From the NCBI GenBank assembly GCA_965249955.1, contig OZ252261.1:2356001-2420000 (forward strand): a stretch of DNA of 64,000 bases, written 5' to 3'. This document shows, piece by piece, positions 43,119-51,919 of the stretch. The notes under the pieces are model-generated. The model saw nothing but the letters and a program-made list of their open reading frames with translations. It searched no databases and had not been told where the DNA came from. Position numbers and translations under genes: made by a program. Positions within the stretch are counted from its first letter, which is position 1. Every line of letters begins with the position of its first letter. This stretch comes from SB11 sp965249955. GTDB taxonomy: Bacteria; Bacteroidota; Bacteroidia; UBA8524.

Positions 43119-44582
43119 ATGAACGATAATAAATTTAAGGGCGAAGCCCTCACCTTCGACGACGTTTTAGTTGTCCCCGCCTACTCAGAAGTACTTCCAC
43201 GTGATGTAGATACCAGCACGCAACTTACCCGCAACCTGCGTATCAACATACCTGTTGTTTCGGCCGCTATGGATACCGTTACAGAAAGCCGTTTAGCTAT
43301 TGCCCTTGCACAAGAAGGGGGCATAGGTATTTTGCACAAAAACATGAGTATAGAGCGACAAGCTGCCGAAGTACGTAAAGTAAAACGTAGCGAAAGCGGG
43401 ATGATACTAGACCCTATTACTTTGCTTGAAGATGCAATAATTGCAGATGCACTAGCCATAATGAAAGAAAACAAAATTGGTGGCATACCTGTAATAGACA
43501 CAGAAGGCAAGTTGGTGGGCATATTAACCAATCGCGATTTACGCTTTGAAAAAAATCCTCAGCGCCCTGTACGCGAGCTAATGACCAAAGATGGTTTGAT
43601 AACCGCTGTAGAAGGCACAACTCTGCAACAAGCTGAAGGTATTTTACAACAACACCGTATTGAAAAACTACCTGTTGTTGATAAAGACGGTAAGCTAACG
43701 GGTTTGATAACCTATAAAGATATACTAAAACACAGCCACCACCCAAAAGCATGTAAAGATACTTTAGGGCGTTTGATGGTAGGTGCAGCCGTTGGTATAA
43801 CTTCTGATACTATCGACCGTGTTACAGCGCTTGTAAATGCAGGTGTAGATGTAATAATAATTGATACAGCACACGGCCATTCACGCGGGGTGTTAGATGA
43901 GGTGAGAAGAGTAAAAACAGCTTTCCCTAATCTTGAGATTATAGCAGGTAACGTAGCCACAGGCGAAGCTGCCCTTGCCCTTGCCGAAACCGGTGTTGAT
44001 GGTATAAAAGTAGGTGTAGGCCCCGGCTCTATATGTACTACACGTATAATAGCAGGTATAGGTGTACCACAACTTACCGCTATTTACGATGCTGCCCAAG
44101 CTGTGAAACATTTGGGTATACCGGTTATAGCCGATGGAGGTATACGCTATAGCGGTGATTTAGTAAAAGCAATAGTTGCAGGTGCCAGTTGCATTATGGC
44201 AGGTTCGCTATTTGCAGGGGTTGAAGAATCTCCCGGAGAAACCATTATATACAACGGTCGCAAAGTAAAATCATACCGAGGTATGGGAAGTATAGAAGCG
44301 ATGAAAGAAGGCAGCAAAGACCGCTATTTTCAAGATGCTGAAGAAGAAATAAGCAAATTAGTACCCGAAGGTATAGTAGGTAATGTAGCCTTTAAAGGCT
44401 CATTGCACGAGGTAGTATACCAATACGTAGGCGGTTTACGTGCCGGTATGGGCTATTGCGGTGCTAAAACTGTAGAGGAACTACAAAAAGCACAATTTGT
44501 ACGCATAACAGGCTCGGGAATACGTGAGAGCCATCCGCACGATATTAATATTACCAAAGAAGCTCCAAATTACAGCAGATAG
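43119..44582 (+). CDS. guaB: IMP dehydrogenase
   Basis: 487 residues. It oxidises IMP to XMP, the first committed step to GMP. The TIM barrel begins LTFDDVLVVPAYSEV. Two CBS domains are inserted at ~95-210 (ENKIGGIPVIDTEGKLVGIL and HRIEKLPVVDKDGKLTGLIT). The catalytic loop GPGSICTTRIIAGIG carries the nucleophilic Cys, and DGGIRYSGDLVKAI, YRGMGSIEAM follow. It is monocistronic with its own terminator. Confidence 0.97.
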   Translation: MNDNKFKGEALTFDDVLVVPAYSEVLPRDVDTSTQLTRNLRINIPVVSAAMDTVTESRLAIALAQEGGIGILHKNMSIERQAAEVRKVKRSESGMILDPITLLEDAIIADALAIMKENKIGGIPVIDTEGKLVGILTNRDLRFEKNPQRPVRELMTKDGLITAVEGTTLQQAEGILQQHRIEKLPVVDKDGKLTGLITYKDILKHSHHPKACKDTLGRLMVGAAVGITSDTIDRVTALVNAGVDVIIIDTAHGHSRGVLDEVRRVKTAFPNLEIIAGNVATGEAALALAETGVDGIKVGVGPGSICTTRIIAGIGVPQLTAIYDAAQAVKHLGIPVIADGGIRYSGDLVKAIVAGASCIMAGSLFAGVEESPGETIIYNGRKVKSYRGMGSIEAMKEGSKDRYFQDAEEEISKLVPEGIVGNVAFKGSLHEVVYQYVGGLRAGMGYCGAKTVEELQKAQFVRITGSGIRESHPHDINITKEAPNYSR

Positions 44583-44607
44583 TATTTTCTTCTGCTAAAA
44601 GAAACCA

Positions 44608-44643
44608 AAAAGCCCTGCTAAATATATATTTAGCAGGGCTTTT
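44608..44643. terminator. rho-independent terminator of guaB (bidirectional)
   Basis: Perfect 18-bp arms centred at 44625/44626 (core AAAAGCCCTGCTAAATA and complement), followed by TGTTTTAT on the plus strand. It separates guaB from the convergent PLP-enzyme gene. Confidence 0.9.
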
Positions 44644-44672
44644 GTTTTATGTCTGTTTCTGAACGAAAGAGG

Positions 44673-45818
44673 TTATTTTACCGCCAATGCCTGTTCAATA
44701 TCAGCAATAAGGTCTTCAATATCCTCAATACCCACACTTAGGCGCAATAAGCTATCAGTTACACCTACTTTTTCGCGTTCTTCTTTTGGTATACTTGCGT
44801 GAGTCATGCTGGCAGGATGTCCAATCAACGATTCAACACCACCCAACGATTCAGCCAAAGCAAATACTTTAAAAGATGAAGCTACTTTAAAAGCTTGTTC
44901 TTTGCTATCGCCTTTCAGTGTAAAGCTAATCATACCACCAAAACCACGCATTTGTTTTTTGGCAACCTCGTGGTTGGGATGAGTTTCAAAACCCGGCCAG
45001 TATATTTTATCAACTGCAGGATGGTTTTTTAAGTAATTAGCAATAGCAATGCCGTTAGCATTGTGGCGTTCCATGCGTATGTGCAATGTTTTTATACCAC
45101 GTAAAGCCAAAAAGCTATCCATTGGCCCGGGGGTAGCGCCACAAGCATTATAAATATAAAAAAGTTCGTCGTATAGTTTTTCGCTGTTGGTGCATAGTGC
45201 GCCCATAACCAAATCGCTATGCCCACCAATGTACTTGGTTACAGAGTGCATTACTAAATCAGCACCCAAATTAATTGGGTTTTGGTTGTAGGGCGAAGCA
45301 AACGTATTATCAACACTCAGCAATATATTATTGGCTTTTGCTATTTTAGCAACAGCTTCAATATCAATTATTTTGCAGGTAGGGTTGGTAGGCGTTTCTA
45401 TCCATACCATTTTAGTTTTAGGGGTGATGTGTTGCTTTAAGTTATCGGGGTTTGTAAAATCGATAAACTTAAAAACTATACCCATAGGGGCAAATATTTT
45501 GGTAAAAATACGGTATGTACCGCCATACAAATCATCGCCGGTTATTACCTCGTCGCCTGTTTTTAGGGTTTTCATCACAGCATCAATAGCTCCCATACCG
45601 CTACTAAAACATAGACCAAATTTTGCATTCTCAAGCGATGCAATACAATCTTCTAGTGCTTTGCGGGTAGGGTTGGTGCCGCGTGAATACTCGTAGCCCT
45701 TATGGTCGCCCGGTTCGGCTTGCACATAGGTACTGGTTTGGTATATAGGGGTCATTATAGCCCCAGTAGTTGGGTCAGGCTCTTGACCTGCGTGTATGGC
45801 TTTTGTTCCAAATTTCAT
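44673..45818 (-). CDS. Cys/Met metabolism PLP enzyme (cystathionine gamma-synthase/lyase type)
   Basis: 381 residues. GTKAIHAGQEPDPTTGAIMT, YEYSRGTNPTRKALE, FSSGMGAID, VWIETPTNPTCKIIDI and SVTKYIGGHSDLVMGA (PLP-binding Lys) are the family blocks, with SLGGVESLIGHPASMTH and LLRLSVGIED at the end. It may make cystathionine (MetB) or cleave it (gamma-lyase). The sequence alone does not separate these, and no neighbouring methionine gene decides it. It has a canonical promoter with a palindrome between the boxes. Confidence 0.9.
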   Translation of the reverse strand: MKFGTKAIHAGQEPDPTTGAIMTPIYQTSTYVQAEPGDHKGYEYSRGTNPTRKALEDCIASLENAKFGLCFSSGMGAIDAVMKTLKTGDEVITGDDLYGGTYRIFTKIFAPMGIVFKFIDFTNPDNLKQHITPKTKMVWIETPTNPTCKIIDIEAVAKIAKANNILLSVDNTFASPYNQNPINLGADLVMHSVTKYIGGHSDLVMGALCTNSEKLYDELFYIYNACGATPGPMDSFLALRGIKTLHIRMERHNANGIAIANYLKNHPAVDKIYWPGFETHPNHEVAKKQMRGFGGMISFTLKGDSKEQAFKVASSFKVFALAESLGGVESLIGHPASMTHASIPKEEREKVGVTDSLLRLSVGIEDIEDLIADIEQALAVK

Positions 45819-45877
45819 GTAATGTATTTTTCTTTAAAAGTTAAAAGATTATAGGCACTTATCGCGCCAAAGCAGTA

Positions 45878-45909
45878 CAAACCTACCATTGTTTTTACAC
45901 GTGTGCAAA
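45878..45909 (-). promoter_or_regulatory. canonical sigma-A promoter of the PLP-enzyme gene, with internal ACACGTGT palindrome
   Basis: Minus strand: TTTG (45906-45909), 20-base spacer, TAGGTTTG (45878-45885). The spacer contains the perfect palindrome ACACGTGT (45897-45904), a possible operator. The leader to ATG 45818 is about 55 bases. Confidence 0.65.
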
Positions 45910-45962
45910 GGGGGAGGCATTTACTATAAATATGTATAGGTATTAGTAATATAAAGCAGCTA

Positions 45963-46712
45963 CTACATCAACATACCGCCATCAACATTAATGGTTTGGC
46001 CTGTTACGTAAGTACTCATATCGCTGGCAAGAAAAAGGCAGGTATTTGCTACGTCTTCAGTTGTTCCGCCACGTTTCAAAGGGATTACATCCGTCCATCC
46101 TTTTACAATTTCAGGGTCAAGTGCACCCGTCATTTCAGTTTCAATAAAACCAGGGGCAACAGCATTGCAACGTACGTTACGTCCGCCCAATTCTTTGGCT
46201 ATCGATTTGGTAAAACCTATCATACCTGCTTTTGATGCAGCATAGTTAGCTTGTCCCGCATTACCCATTATACCTACAACCGAAGTCATATTTATTATTG
46301 ATCCGTTGCGTTGTTTTAAGAAAGGTTTTAAAGCTGCTTTGGTAAGGTTAAATACCGATTTTAGGTTAGTATTTATCACATCATCCCACTGTTCCTCAGT
46401 CATACGCATAAGCAAGGTATCGCGAGTGATACCGGCATTGTTTATCAAAACATCTATTTGGCCAAAATCAGTCATAACGTTGTTTACCAACTCTTCGGCC
46501 TCGTTATATATTGCTGCATTGCTTTGGTAGCCTTTGGCTTTTACGCCATATTTTTCGGCCAATTCGGTCTCAAAAGCACGGGCTTTTTCTACACTTGATG
46601 CAAACGAGAAGGCAATGTTACAGCCTTGCTGTGCAAATTTTTCGGCTATTCCGCGGCCTATACCGCGCGATGCACCCGTAATAAGGGCTACTTTATCTTG
46701 AAGTAATTTCAT
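45963..46712 (-). CDS. fabG: 3-oxoacyl-ACP reductase
   Basis: 249 residues, short-chain dehydrogenase fold: NADP-binding TGASRGIGRGIAEKF, LINNAGITRDTLLMRM (typical of FabG), catalytic Ser in INMTSVVG, YAASKAGMIGFTKS (YxxxK) and VAPGFIETEMT. It reduces beta-ketoacyl-ACP in fatty acid synthesis. It is monocistronic, with TAGGTTTG 19 bases before the ATG. Confidence 0.95.
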   Translation of the reverse strand: MKLLQDKVALITGASRGIGRGIAEKFAQQGCNIAFSFASSVEKARAFETELAEKYGVKAKGYQSNAAIYNEAEELVNNVMTDFGQIDVLINNAGITRDTLLMRMTEEQWDDVINTNLKSVFNLTKAALKPFLKQRNGSIINMTSVVGIMGNAGQANYAASKAGMIGFTKSIAKELGGRNVRCNAVAPGFIETEMTGALDPEIVKGWTDVIPLKRGGTTEDVANTCLFLASDMSTYVTGQTINVDGGMLM

Positions 46713-46731
46713 AGGTTGTTACTATATAGGG

Positions 46732-46739
46732 CAAACCTA
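46732..46739 (-). promoter_or_regulatory. -7 box for fabG
   Basis: Minus strand TAGGTTTG (TAnnTTTG), 19 bases before ATG 46712. The nearest upstream TTTTG is only 12 bases away. Confidence 0.5.
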
Positions 46740-46777
46740 ATTTATTTATTGCAAAAGATAAAAAGTGATGTAAGAAA

Positions 46778-46811
46778 AAACGCCCTTGTTGCTTAAGCAA
46801 CAAGGGCGTTT
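46778..46811 (-). terminator. rho-independent terminator of the tonB-family gene
   Basis: Perfect 17-bp arms, self-complementary centre CTTAAG (core ACGCCCTTGTTGCTTAAG). On the minus strand it is followed by TTTTTTC. It lies 23 bases after the stop at 46834. Confidence 0.9.
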
Positions 46812-46833
46812 AAATATATTTTTAAGTAGAAAA

Positions 46834-47514
46834 CTATTGTAATCTGAATTTTATAGGCATACGTACTTTTACACGTACTGCTTTACCACGTTGCTCACCC
46901 GGAGTCCAACGCATCATGCGTACTACTCTTTCAGCTTCACGAGAGCAATCGTCGTCAAAACTTTTAATAGCTTTAACGTTGCTAAGGCGACCATCGGGAG
47001 GTTCAACAATAAACTCAACTATAATGGTACCCTGTTTTTGGTTTTCAATAGCCAACGGTGGGTATACAAGGTGTTTTGCAATAAATTTTTGGCGAGCTGC
47101 TTCACCACCCGGATACGAAGGTTGTTTCTCCACAATCTCAAATACCTCTGCTTCGCCTGTGCTTTCAGGTTCAGGTTCGGGCATCACAGGTGCTGCAGTA
47201 GGCACATAGTCTTTTATTTCATCAGTGGCTTCAATTTCAACATCAGGTGTTTCCACGTCATCTTCAACCACTTCAACAGTTGCCGGTGGCGGTGGTGGAG
47301 GTGCTGGTGGAGGAGGCTCGTTCTGACGAGTAATGTCGGCCATTTCTTCCACTTCGTCAGAAATATCATACACAGCTTCTTGTTTCACCTCTTCAGCATA
47401 CTGAGTATACTTAAATGCGCCCAAGGTAAGAAGCAAGGCCAACAACAACCCTGATAGGAAGAAGTTTAAGCCGTACCTTTTAGAGTCGTATTCTGGGTTC
47501 TTTTTTAGTTCCAT
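46834..47514 (-). CDS. TonB-family energy transducer
   Basis: 226 residues from ATG 47514 (MELKKNPEYDSKRYGLNFFL). The 50-codon upstream extension overlaps the vanZ-like gene and is rejected. One membrane segment lies at ~16-37, then a periplasmic linker with the Pro-rich stretch PPPPAPPPPPP and acidic repeats. The C-terminal TonB domain (~135-226) shows YPGGEAARQKFIAKHLVYPP, GTIIVEFIVEPDG-like text and MMRWTPGEQRGKAVRVKVRM. It transmits proton-motive force to outer-membrane TonB-dependent receptors. ExbB and ExbD are not in the window. Confidence 0.9.
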   Translation of the reverse strand: MELKKNPEYDSKRYGLNFFLSGLLLALLLTLGAFKYTQYAEEVKQEAVYDISDEVEEMADITRQNEPPPPAPPPPPPATVEVVEDDVETPDVEIEATDEIKDYVPTAAPVMPEPEPESTGEAEVFEIVEKQPSYPGGEAARQKFIAKHLVYPPLAIENQKQGTIIVEFIVEPPDGRLSNVKAIKSFDDDCSREAERVVRMMRWTPGEQRGKAVRVKVRMPIKFRLQ

Positions 47515-47593
47515 AATATTACGTTTCAAATATAAACCTTTTTGTAAATACCTGATGACTTTATAGGCTAAACGATTTTTTTTAACAAAAAGT

Positions 47594-47998
47594 TTACTTG
47601 CCCTGTGCTTCTTTTTTATATTTTTTCTTAAAAGCCAAAAAGAAAAACAAGCCAATAGTAGCACCTATAATATTTGCCACCATATCTAAAATGTCCATTG
47701 TACGCCCACTAAGCAAAAAGCCTTGTATCAATTCAATAGAACCTCCGTATGCAATAGTGATAATAAAAGCAAGGGTTGCCGCTCGTTTTCTTTTGTATGA
47801 AAAGACGTGCTGTTTTAGCTGCCCAATGGCTATAAACCAAAATTGCATAGCAAATAATAGCATGTGTGCCAACTTATCAAACGATAATAAATCTAGTAGT
47901 TTGATGCTGGTAATGCCACTAACCGGCATGGTACACAGTGCTAAAATTAAAAATGCCCATAGTAGGGCATTTCTATTGTATTTTAAAAAGGTGCGCAC
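47594..47998 (-). CDS. VanZ-like membrane protein
   Basis: 134 residues with four hydrophobic segments. The pattern LLSFDKLAHMLLFAMQFW and YGGSIELIQGFLLSGRTMDILDMVANIIGA fits the VanZ-like family (FDK..H...F; E..Q.....R..D..D...N..G). VanZ is linked to low-level teicoplanin resistance in enterococci; the function in Bacteroidota is unknown. It starts directly after the gcvH stop, so it is in the same operon. Confidence 0.85.
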   Translation of the reverse strand: MRTFLKYNRNALLWAFLILALCTMPVSGITSIKLLDLLSFDKLAHMLLFAMQFWFIAIGQLKQHVFSYKRKRAATLAFIITIAYGGSIELIQGFLLSGRTMDILDMVANIIGATIGLFFFLAFKKKYKKEAQGK

Positions 47999-48379
47999 TT
48001 AGGCGTTTATTAGCTCTTTGTATGCATCTGCTTTTAAAAGGCTGCTAAGTTGTGAGGTATCAGCAAGTTTTACTTTTACCATCCAACCGGCACCGTAAGG
48101 GTCTTGATTTACTGATTCAGGAGAATCTTCCAAACCTGCATTTACTTCTAAAATTTCACCAGCTAATGGTAAAAACAAGTCAGAAACTGTTTTCACGGCT
48201 TCAACTGTGCCAAACACAGCGTTTTGATCAAGGTTTTCGCCTTGTGTATCAATATCAACAAATACTATATCGCCAAGTTCGCCTTGTGCAAAATCAGTAA
48301 TACCTATTGTGGCAATGTCGCCTTCAACGCTAAGCCATTCATGTTCGGGGGTGTAGTACAGGTTTTCAGGAATATTCAT
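47999..48379 (-). CDS. gcvH: glycine cleavage system H protein
   Basis: 126 residues. It carries the aminomethyl group on a lipoyl-lysine during glycine cleavage. YYTPEHEWLSVEGDIATIGI, AQGELGDIVFVDI and VFGTVEAVKTVSDLFLPLAG, with the lipoylated Lys in EAVKTVS, are intact. The end has DPYGAGWMVKVKL. gcvP and gcvT are not in the window. It is the first gene of gcvH-vanZ-like(-tonB-like). Confidence 0.97.
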   Translation of the reverse strand: MNIPENLYYTPEHEWLSVEGDIATIGITDFAQGELGDIVFVDIDTQGENLDQNAVFGTVEAVKTVSDLFLPLAGEILEVNAGLEDSPESVNQDPYGAGWMVKVKLADTSQLSSLLKADAYKELINA

Positions 48380-48442
48380 ATTCGGTTATTTTTTTAAAGC
48401 GGTCAAATTTATAATAATCAGCGTAACAAATGCTTATCTGGC

Positions 48443-48952
48443 CTAATAATTTTTATGGCCTATTTTTTCAAGGCGGTGTGCTTTCTCTTCCACTTCCATA
48501 CACATCTCTTTTCTAAATTCAATTAGCTTTTCAGCCAACACCGTATCAGTAGTAGCAATAATTTGTGCAGCAAGTAACCCTGCATTTTTTGCACCGTTAA
48601 TGGCCACAGTAGCTACGGGTATACCTCCGGGCATTTGTACTATTGAGTATAGCGAATCTATACCACTCATAGTTTTTGATTGTACAGGTACACCTATAAC
48701 AGGCAAATGAGTAATGGCAGCCACCATACCGGGTAGGTGGGCACTGCCGCCTGCACCTGCAATTATTATTTGCAGTCCGCGGGTATGTGCACTTTTGGCA
48801 TACTCGTACATTCTATCAGGGGTGCGGTGGGCGCTTACTATGGTAAGCTCGTAGGGTATATTAAATTCGTCAAGCACGGTTGCAGCGGCTTGCATTACGG
48901 GTAGGTCGCTATCGCTACCCATTATTATTCCTACTATTGGTTTTGTGCTCAT
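48443..48952 (-). CDS. purE: N5-carboxyaminoimidazole ribonucleotide mutase
   Basis: 169 residues. GIIMGSDSDLPVMQAAATVL, IVSAHRTPDRMYEYA, IIAGAGGSAHLPGMVAA and PVIGVPVQSKTMSGIDSLYS are the class I PurE blocks. It converts N5-CAIR to CAIR. It lies 2 bases downstream of purK in the same operon. Confidence 0.97.
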   Translation of the reverse strand: MSTKPIVGIIMGSDSDLPVMQAAATVLDEFNIPYELTIVSAHRTPDRMYEYAKSAHTRGLQIIIAGAGGSAHLPGMVAAITHLPVIGVPVQSKTMSGIDSLYSIVQMPGGIPVATVAINGAKNAGLLAAQIIATTDTVLAEKLIEFRKEMCMEVEEKAHRLEKIGHKNY

Positions 48953-48954
48953 TA

Positions 48955-50115
48955 TCAGGCGGGTATAAATTTCAGAATATTTTTAACAAAGGTAGCTTTT
49001 TGCTTTGCTTCGTCCAAAGTGGGTGCTACTATACTCACGTGCCCCATTTTGCGCATTGGCCGGCTTTCTTTTTTATTGTAAAGATGAATGTAAACACCTG
49101 CTATTTGGGTAGCTTCTTCAATACCTTGTAAGCGGTATTTTCCGCTAAAACCATCAGCACCTAAAAGGTTTAGCATTACGGCTGGTTGTATTAGTGTAGT
49201 ATCACCCAATGGTAAGCCTATAAGTATGCGCAACAATTGCTCGTACTGCGATGTATAACAGGCTTCTATGGTGTGGTGTCCGCTATTGTGCGGGCGTGGG
49301 GCTACCTCGTTCACCAATATTTGCCCTTCTTTATCCAAAAACATTTCAACGGCAAATATGCCTATGCCTTGCATTTTTTCTATGGTAAGTGTAGCAATAC
49401 GGCGGGCTTCTGCCTCAACGGCGCTGCTTACTTGTGCAGGACAGGCAAGGTATTCTACTAAATTAGCAATAGGGTCAAACTCCATTTCTACCAAAGGGAA
49501 GGTGGTTGTTTTTCCATCCCTGTCGCGGGCTACAATTACGCTTAGTTCTTTCTCATTTTCAACAAAAGCCTCTAACATACAGGGGCTATCAAAAGGTATA
49601 GGTGTTTTGCCGCTAAGTATATCGGCAGTATTGCACAGCGAAACACCCTTGCCGTCGTAACCATCGGTGCGACTTTTGGCTGCAAATTTTGTAAAGCCTG
49701 TTTTTTGCAAGGCTGCTGCCCAATCGGCAGGTGTATCTACCAAAATAAAAGGTGAGGTAGGTATCCCGTTGTTTGCATAAAACTGCTTTTGCAAACCTTT
49801 GTCTTTTATTATTTCTAATATTTTAGGCGAGGGGATAACGGTTTTGCCTTCTGCCTCCAATTGGTGCAGTGTATCCACACCTACGTGTTCAATCTCGTAG
49901 GTTAATACATCGCTAATGGCGGCTAACTGACGGATTTTATCACCATCGGTAAGTTTGCCTACTATTTGCTCATCGGCAATACGCGATGCAGGTGCATTGG
50001 CGTCATTTTCTAAAATATTACAGTAAATGTTAAGGGGTTGGGCTGCTTCTATCAGCATTTTACCCAGTTGCCCCCCTCCAATAATCCCTATGCGGGTATT
50101 CAAATCGGCTTGCAT
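48955..50115 (-). CDS. purK: N5-carboxyaminoimidazole ribonucleotide synthase
   Basis: 386 residues, ATP-grasp fold. The N-terminal RIGIIGGGQLGKMLIEAAQP and later FAAKSRTDGYDGKGVSLCNT, IFAVEMFLDKEGQILVNEVA and PRPHNSGHHTIEACYTSQYE are characteristic. It carboxylates AIR to N5-CAIR with ATP and bicarbonate, the substrate for purE. The -7 box is 4 bases before the ATG. Confidence 0.97.
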   Translation of the reverse strand: MQADLNTRIGIIGGGQLGKMLIEAAQPLNIYCNILENDANAPASRIADEQIVGKLTDGDKIRQLAAISDVLTYEIEHVGVDTLHQLEAEGKTVIPSPKILEIIKDKGLQKQFYANNGIPTSPFILVDTPADWAAALQKTGFTKFAAKSRTDGYDGKGVSLCNTADILSGKTPIPFDSPCMLEAFVENEKELSVIVARDRDGKTTTFPLVEMEFDPIANLVEYLACPAQVSSAVEAEARRIATLTIEKMQGIGIFAVEMFLDKEGQILVNEVAPRPHNSGHHTIEACYTSQYEQLLRILIGLPLGDTTLIQPAVMLNLLGADGFSGKYRLQGIEEATQIAGVYIHLYNKKESRPMRKMGHVSIVAPTLDEAKQKATFVKNILKFIPA

Positions 50116-50119
50116 GGTG

Positions 50120-50127
50120 CAAAGGTA
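50120..50127 (-). promoter_or_regulatory. -7 box for purKE
   Basis: Minus strand TACCTTTG, ending 4 bases before purK ATG 50115: predicted leaderless transcript. Confidence 0.5.
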
Positions 50128-50199
50128 AATAAACTGTTACCAGTTTCTTGTTTTTGCGGGCTAATAGGTTTGCTTTTTTATGCTTGATTTTAAAAAACA

Positions 50200-50223
50200 A
50201 AACCCCGCTTTGCAGCAGGGTTT
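50200..50223 (-). terminator. rho-independent terminator after the T9SS-tail gene
   Basis: AAACCC-C-GC / GC-A-GGGTTT with one mismatch and loop TTTGCA; on the minus strand it is followed by TGTTTTTT. Confidence 0.65.
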
Positions 50224-50261
50224 AATGAAGCATATTAGTAAACTTTGAAAGAAAGCCAAGC

Positions 50262-51251
50262 CTATTCTATTTTTATTTTGCTTACCTGTGTGCCCGCATT
50301 GGTTTGCAGTTGCAGCAGGTAAAACCCTTTTTCTATTCCTGTTAAATCAATACTGCCATTGGCAATGGTGGGTTGGGCTACTTGCCTGCCTGCCAAATCG
50401 TACACGGTTAGTGTGGTATTGGTTGTGCCATAATTATCGGCTATGGTAAATACGCCTGTTGATGGGTTGGGATATATAGCGAAAATGTTGTTGTTAATTT
50501 TTGTTATACCGGTAGAGGTGGTGTAAAAATACAAGTGCCTTTCATAGTTGTGCCAAGTGCTTATATCCAGATGTTCTTTTAGTAAAACATCAAGTGTGCC
50601 ATCACTATTGTAGGTATAGGTATACCTAAAGTTGGTTTGCCAAGAAGCGCTTTTATCATCCCAGTACTCTTCAATTTCAGAAGTAAGTACCCCCGCAGTA
50701 TAGGTGTGGGTGGTACGCAAATAATCTACCCAGTTTGCACCAACGTAGCGCTGCATAATAGTTTCAGTAAGTTCGCCTGAGGTATTGTAGCTATACAAAA
50801 GTTTTGTGTATAGATTTTGTTTCGCAACCAATTGATTGCTGGTGTTATAAATAAAAGTGTCTTTTACGGTAAGTGAATTAGAGGAGTAGAACCAATTAAT
50901 GGTTTCAATAGCCGCTGCTGTGTTGTATTGGTAGTTGGTGCTAACGGCTGCTGTGGTTGGCCAGCTTGAGGTATTAAAATCCCAATTGTATATATCGTTG
51001 GTGGTAATTTGACCTAATGTGTTGTAGGTGCTTATTTCTTTTGAGTTGGGTTGCCACACGCCACCATTAATATAGTTTACTATTTGTTGGTTGGGTAGGC
51101 CTTGTGTGTTATAGGTAATTAGCCTTTCAGAACTATCTACCCATTGGGCTACATTGGAATTGGTTAGTTGACCCAAAACTTTTACTAGGCGAGGTTGTGC
51201 TTGTGCTATGGTGCAAAATAAAAATGCAATAATGCTAAATAGATGTTTCAT
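50262..51251 (-). CDS. secreted protein with YD-like repeats and T9SS type A sorting domain
   Basis: 329 residues with a signal peptide (ending IAQAQ). Residues ~40-250 are repeats around YNT-G-L/YNTSG, such as ITYNTQGLPNQ, STYNTLGQITT and FIYNTSNQLVA, each followed by a Trp/Tyr-rich strand. This resembles sugar-binding YD/RHS-like beta repeats. Residues ~255-329 are the T9SS sorting domain (FAIYPNPSTGVFTI, LTVYDLAGRQV, IEKGFYLLQLQ, KIKIE). It is probably exported to the surface; ligand unknown. Confidence 0.8.
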   Translation of the reverse strand: MKHLFSIIAFLFCTIAQAQPRLVKVLGQLTNSNVAQWVDSSERLITYNTQGLPNQQIVNYINGGVWQPNSKEISTYNTLGQITTNDIYNWDFNTSSWPTTAAVSTNYQYNTAAAIETINWFYSSNSLTVKDTFIYNTSNQLVAKQNLYTKLLYSYNTSGELTETIMQRYVGANWVDYLRTTHTYTAGVLTSEIEEYWDDKSASWQTNFRYTYTYNSDGTLDVLLKEHLDISTWHNYERHLYFYTTSTGITKINNNIFAIYPNPSTGVFTIADNYGTTNTTLTVYDLAGRQVAQPTIANGSIDLTGIEKGFYLLQLQTNAGTQVSKIKIE

Positions 51252-51319
51252 AATGAGTGTATCGGTTTGTTACATACATACACGGATAATGAGTGCAAAG
51301 GGTTGGGCAAGTATAAATA

Positions 51320-51351
51320 AAAAGCCCTTCGAAAAACTTCGAAGGGCTTTT
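51320..51351 (-). terminator. rho-independent terminator after the thioesterase gene
   Basis: Perfect arms AAAAGCCCTTCGAA (51320-51333) and TTCGAAGGGCTTTT (51338-51351), loop AAAC; T-rich tail on the minus strand. Confidence 0.9.
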
Positions 51352-51395
51352 GTATAGGCTGCTACTGCGGTGTTACGTTAGCAGAAGTTTCTTTA

Positions 51396-51914
51396 TTAAT
51401 TTCTCACAAAAAGGGCGCGAAGCTCTGTAGCATCATCAGGTTTCATACGGCCTGCCAAAATAAGACGCAGTTGGCGGCGGCGTAATGCACCATCAAAACG
51501 GGCTTTTTCATCATCACTTTCAGGCAGTAACTCGGGTACATCTATAGGGCGGCCATTGCCATCAACAGCTACAAAAGTATAGTATGCTTCATTGCATTTT
51601 ACTTTTGTGCCTTTGGGTATGTTTTCGCACCAAACCTCAATATACACTTCCATACTGGTGCGGAATGAACGACTTACTTTGGCTGATATAGTTACTACAT
51701 CGCCCAAAGAAATTCCTTTGTTAAACGATACACTGTCTACACTGGCAGTTACTACCGTGCGATTACAATGTTTTTGTGCAGCTATTGCCGAAGCTATATC
51801 CATCCAGTGGAGCAAACGCCCACCCATAAGGTTGTTAAGGGTATTGGTATCATTGGGCAGTACCAATTCATTCATTACTGTGAAAGAATCGGTTGGTGTT
51901 TTGTGGTTGCTCAT
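51396..51914 (-). CDS. hotdog-fold acyl-CoA thioesterase
   Basis: 172 residues. LVLPNDTNTLNNLMGGRLLHWMD, with the hotdog active-site Asn/Asp-Thr pattern, then VTASVDSVSFNKGISLGDVV and YYTFVAVDGNGRP. This is the BACH/YciA-type acyl-CoA thioester hydrolase family. It starts 5 bases after the reductase gene stop, so the two form an operon. Chain-length preference unknown. Confidence 0.88.
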   Translation of the reverse strand: MSNHKTPTDSFTVMNELVLPNDTNTLNNLMGGRLLHWMDIASAIAAQKHCNRTVVTASVDSVSFNKGISLGDVVTISAKVSRSFRTSMEVYIEVWCENIPKGTKVKCNEAYYTFVAVDGNGRPIDVPELLPESDDEKARFDGALRRRQLRLILAGRMKPDDATELRALFVRN

Positions 51915-51919
51915 AGTTT

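Noticed and set aside
47515..47664. 50-codon N-terminal extension of the TonB-family gene
   Set aside because: It overlaps the VanZ-like gene and would put a basic stretch ahead of the normal membrane anchor.
47598..48002. 134-codon plus-strand frame opposite the VanZ-like gene
   Set aside because: It is the antisense shadow of an intact gene with a recognised family and has no promoter or family match.
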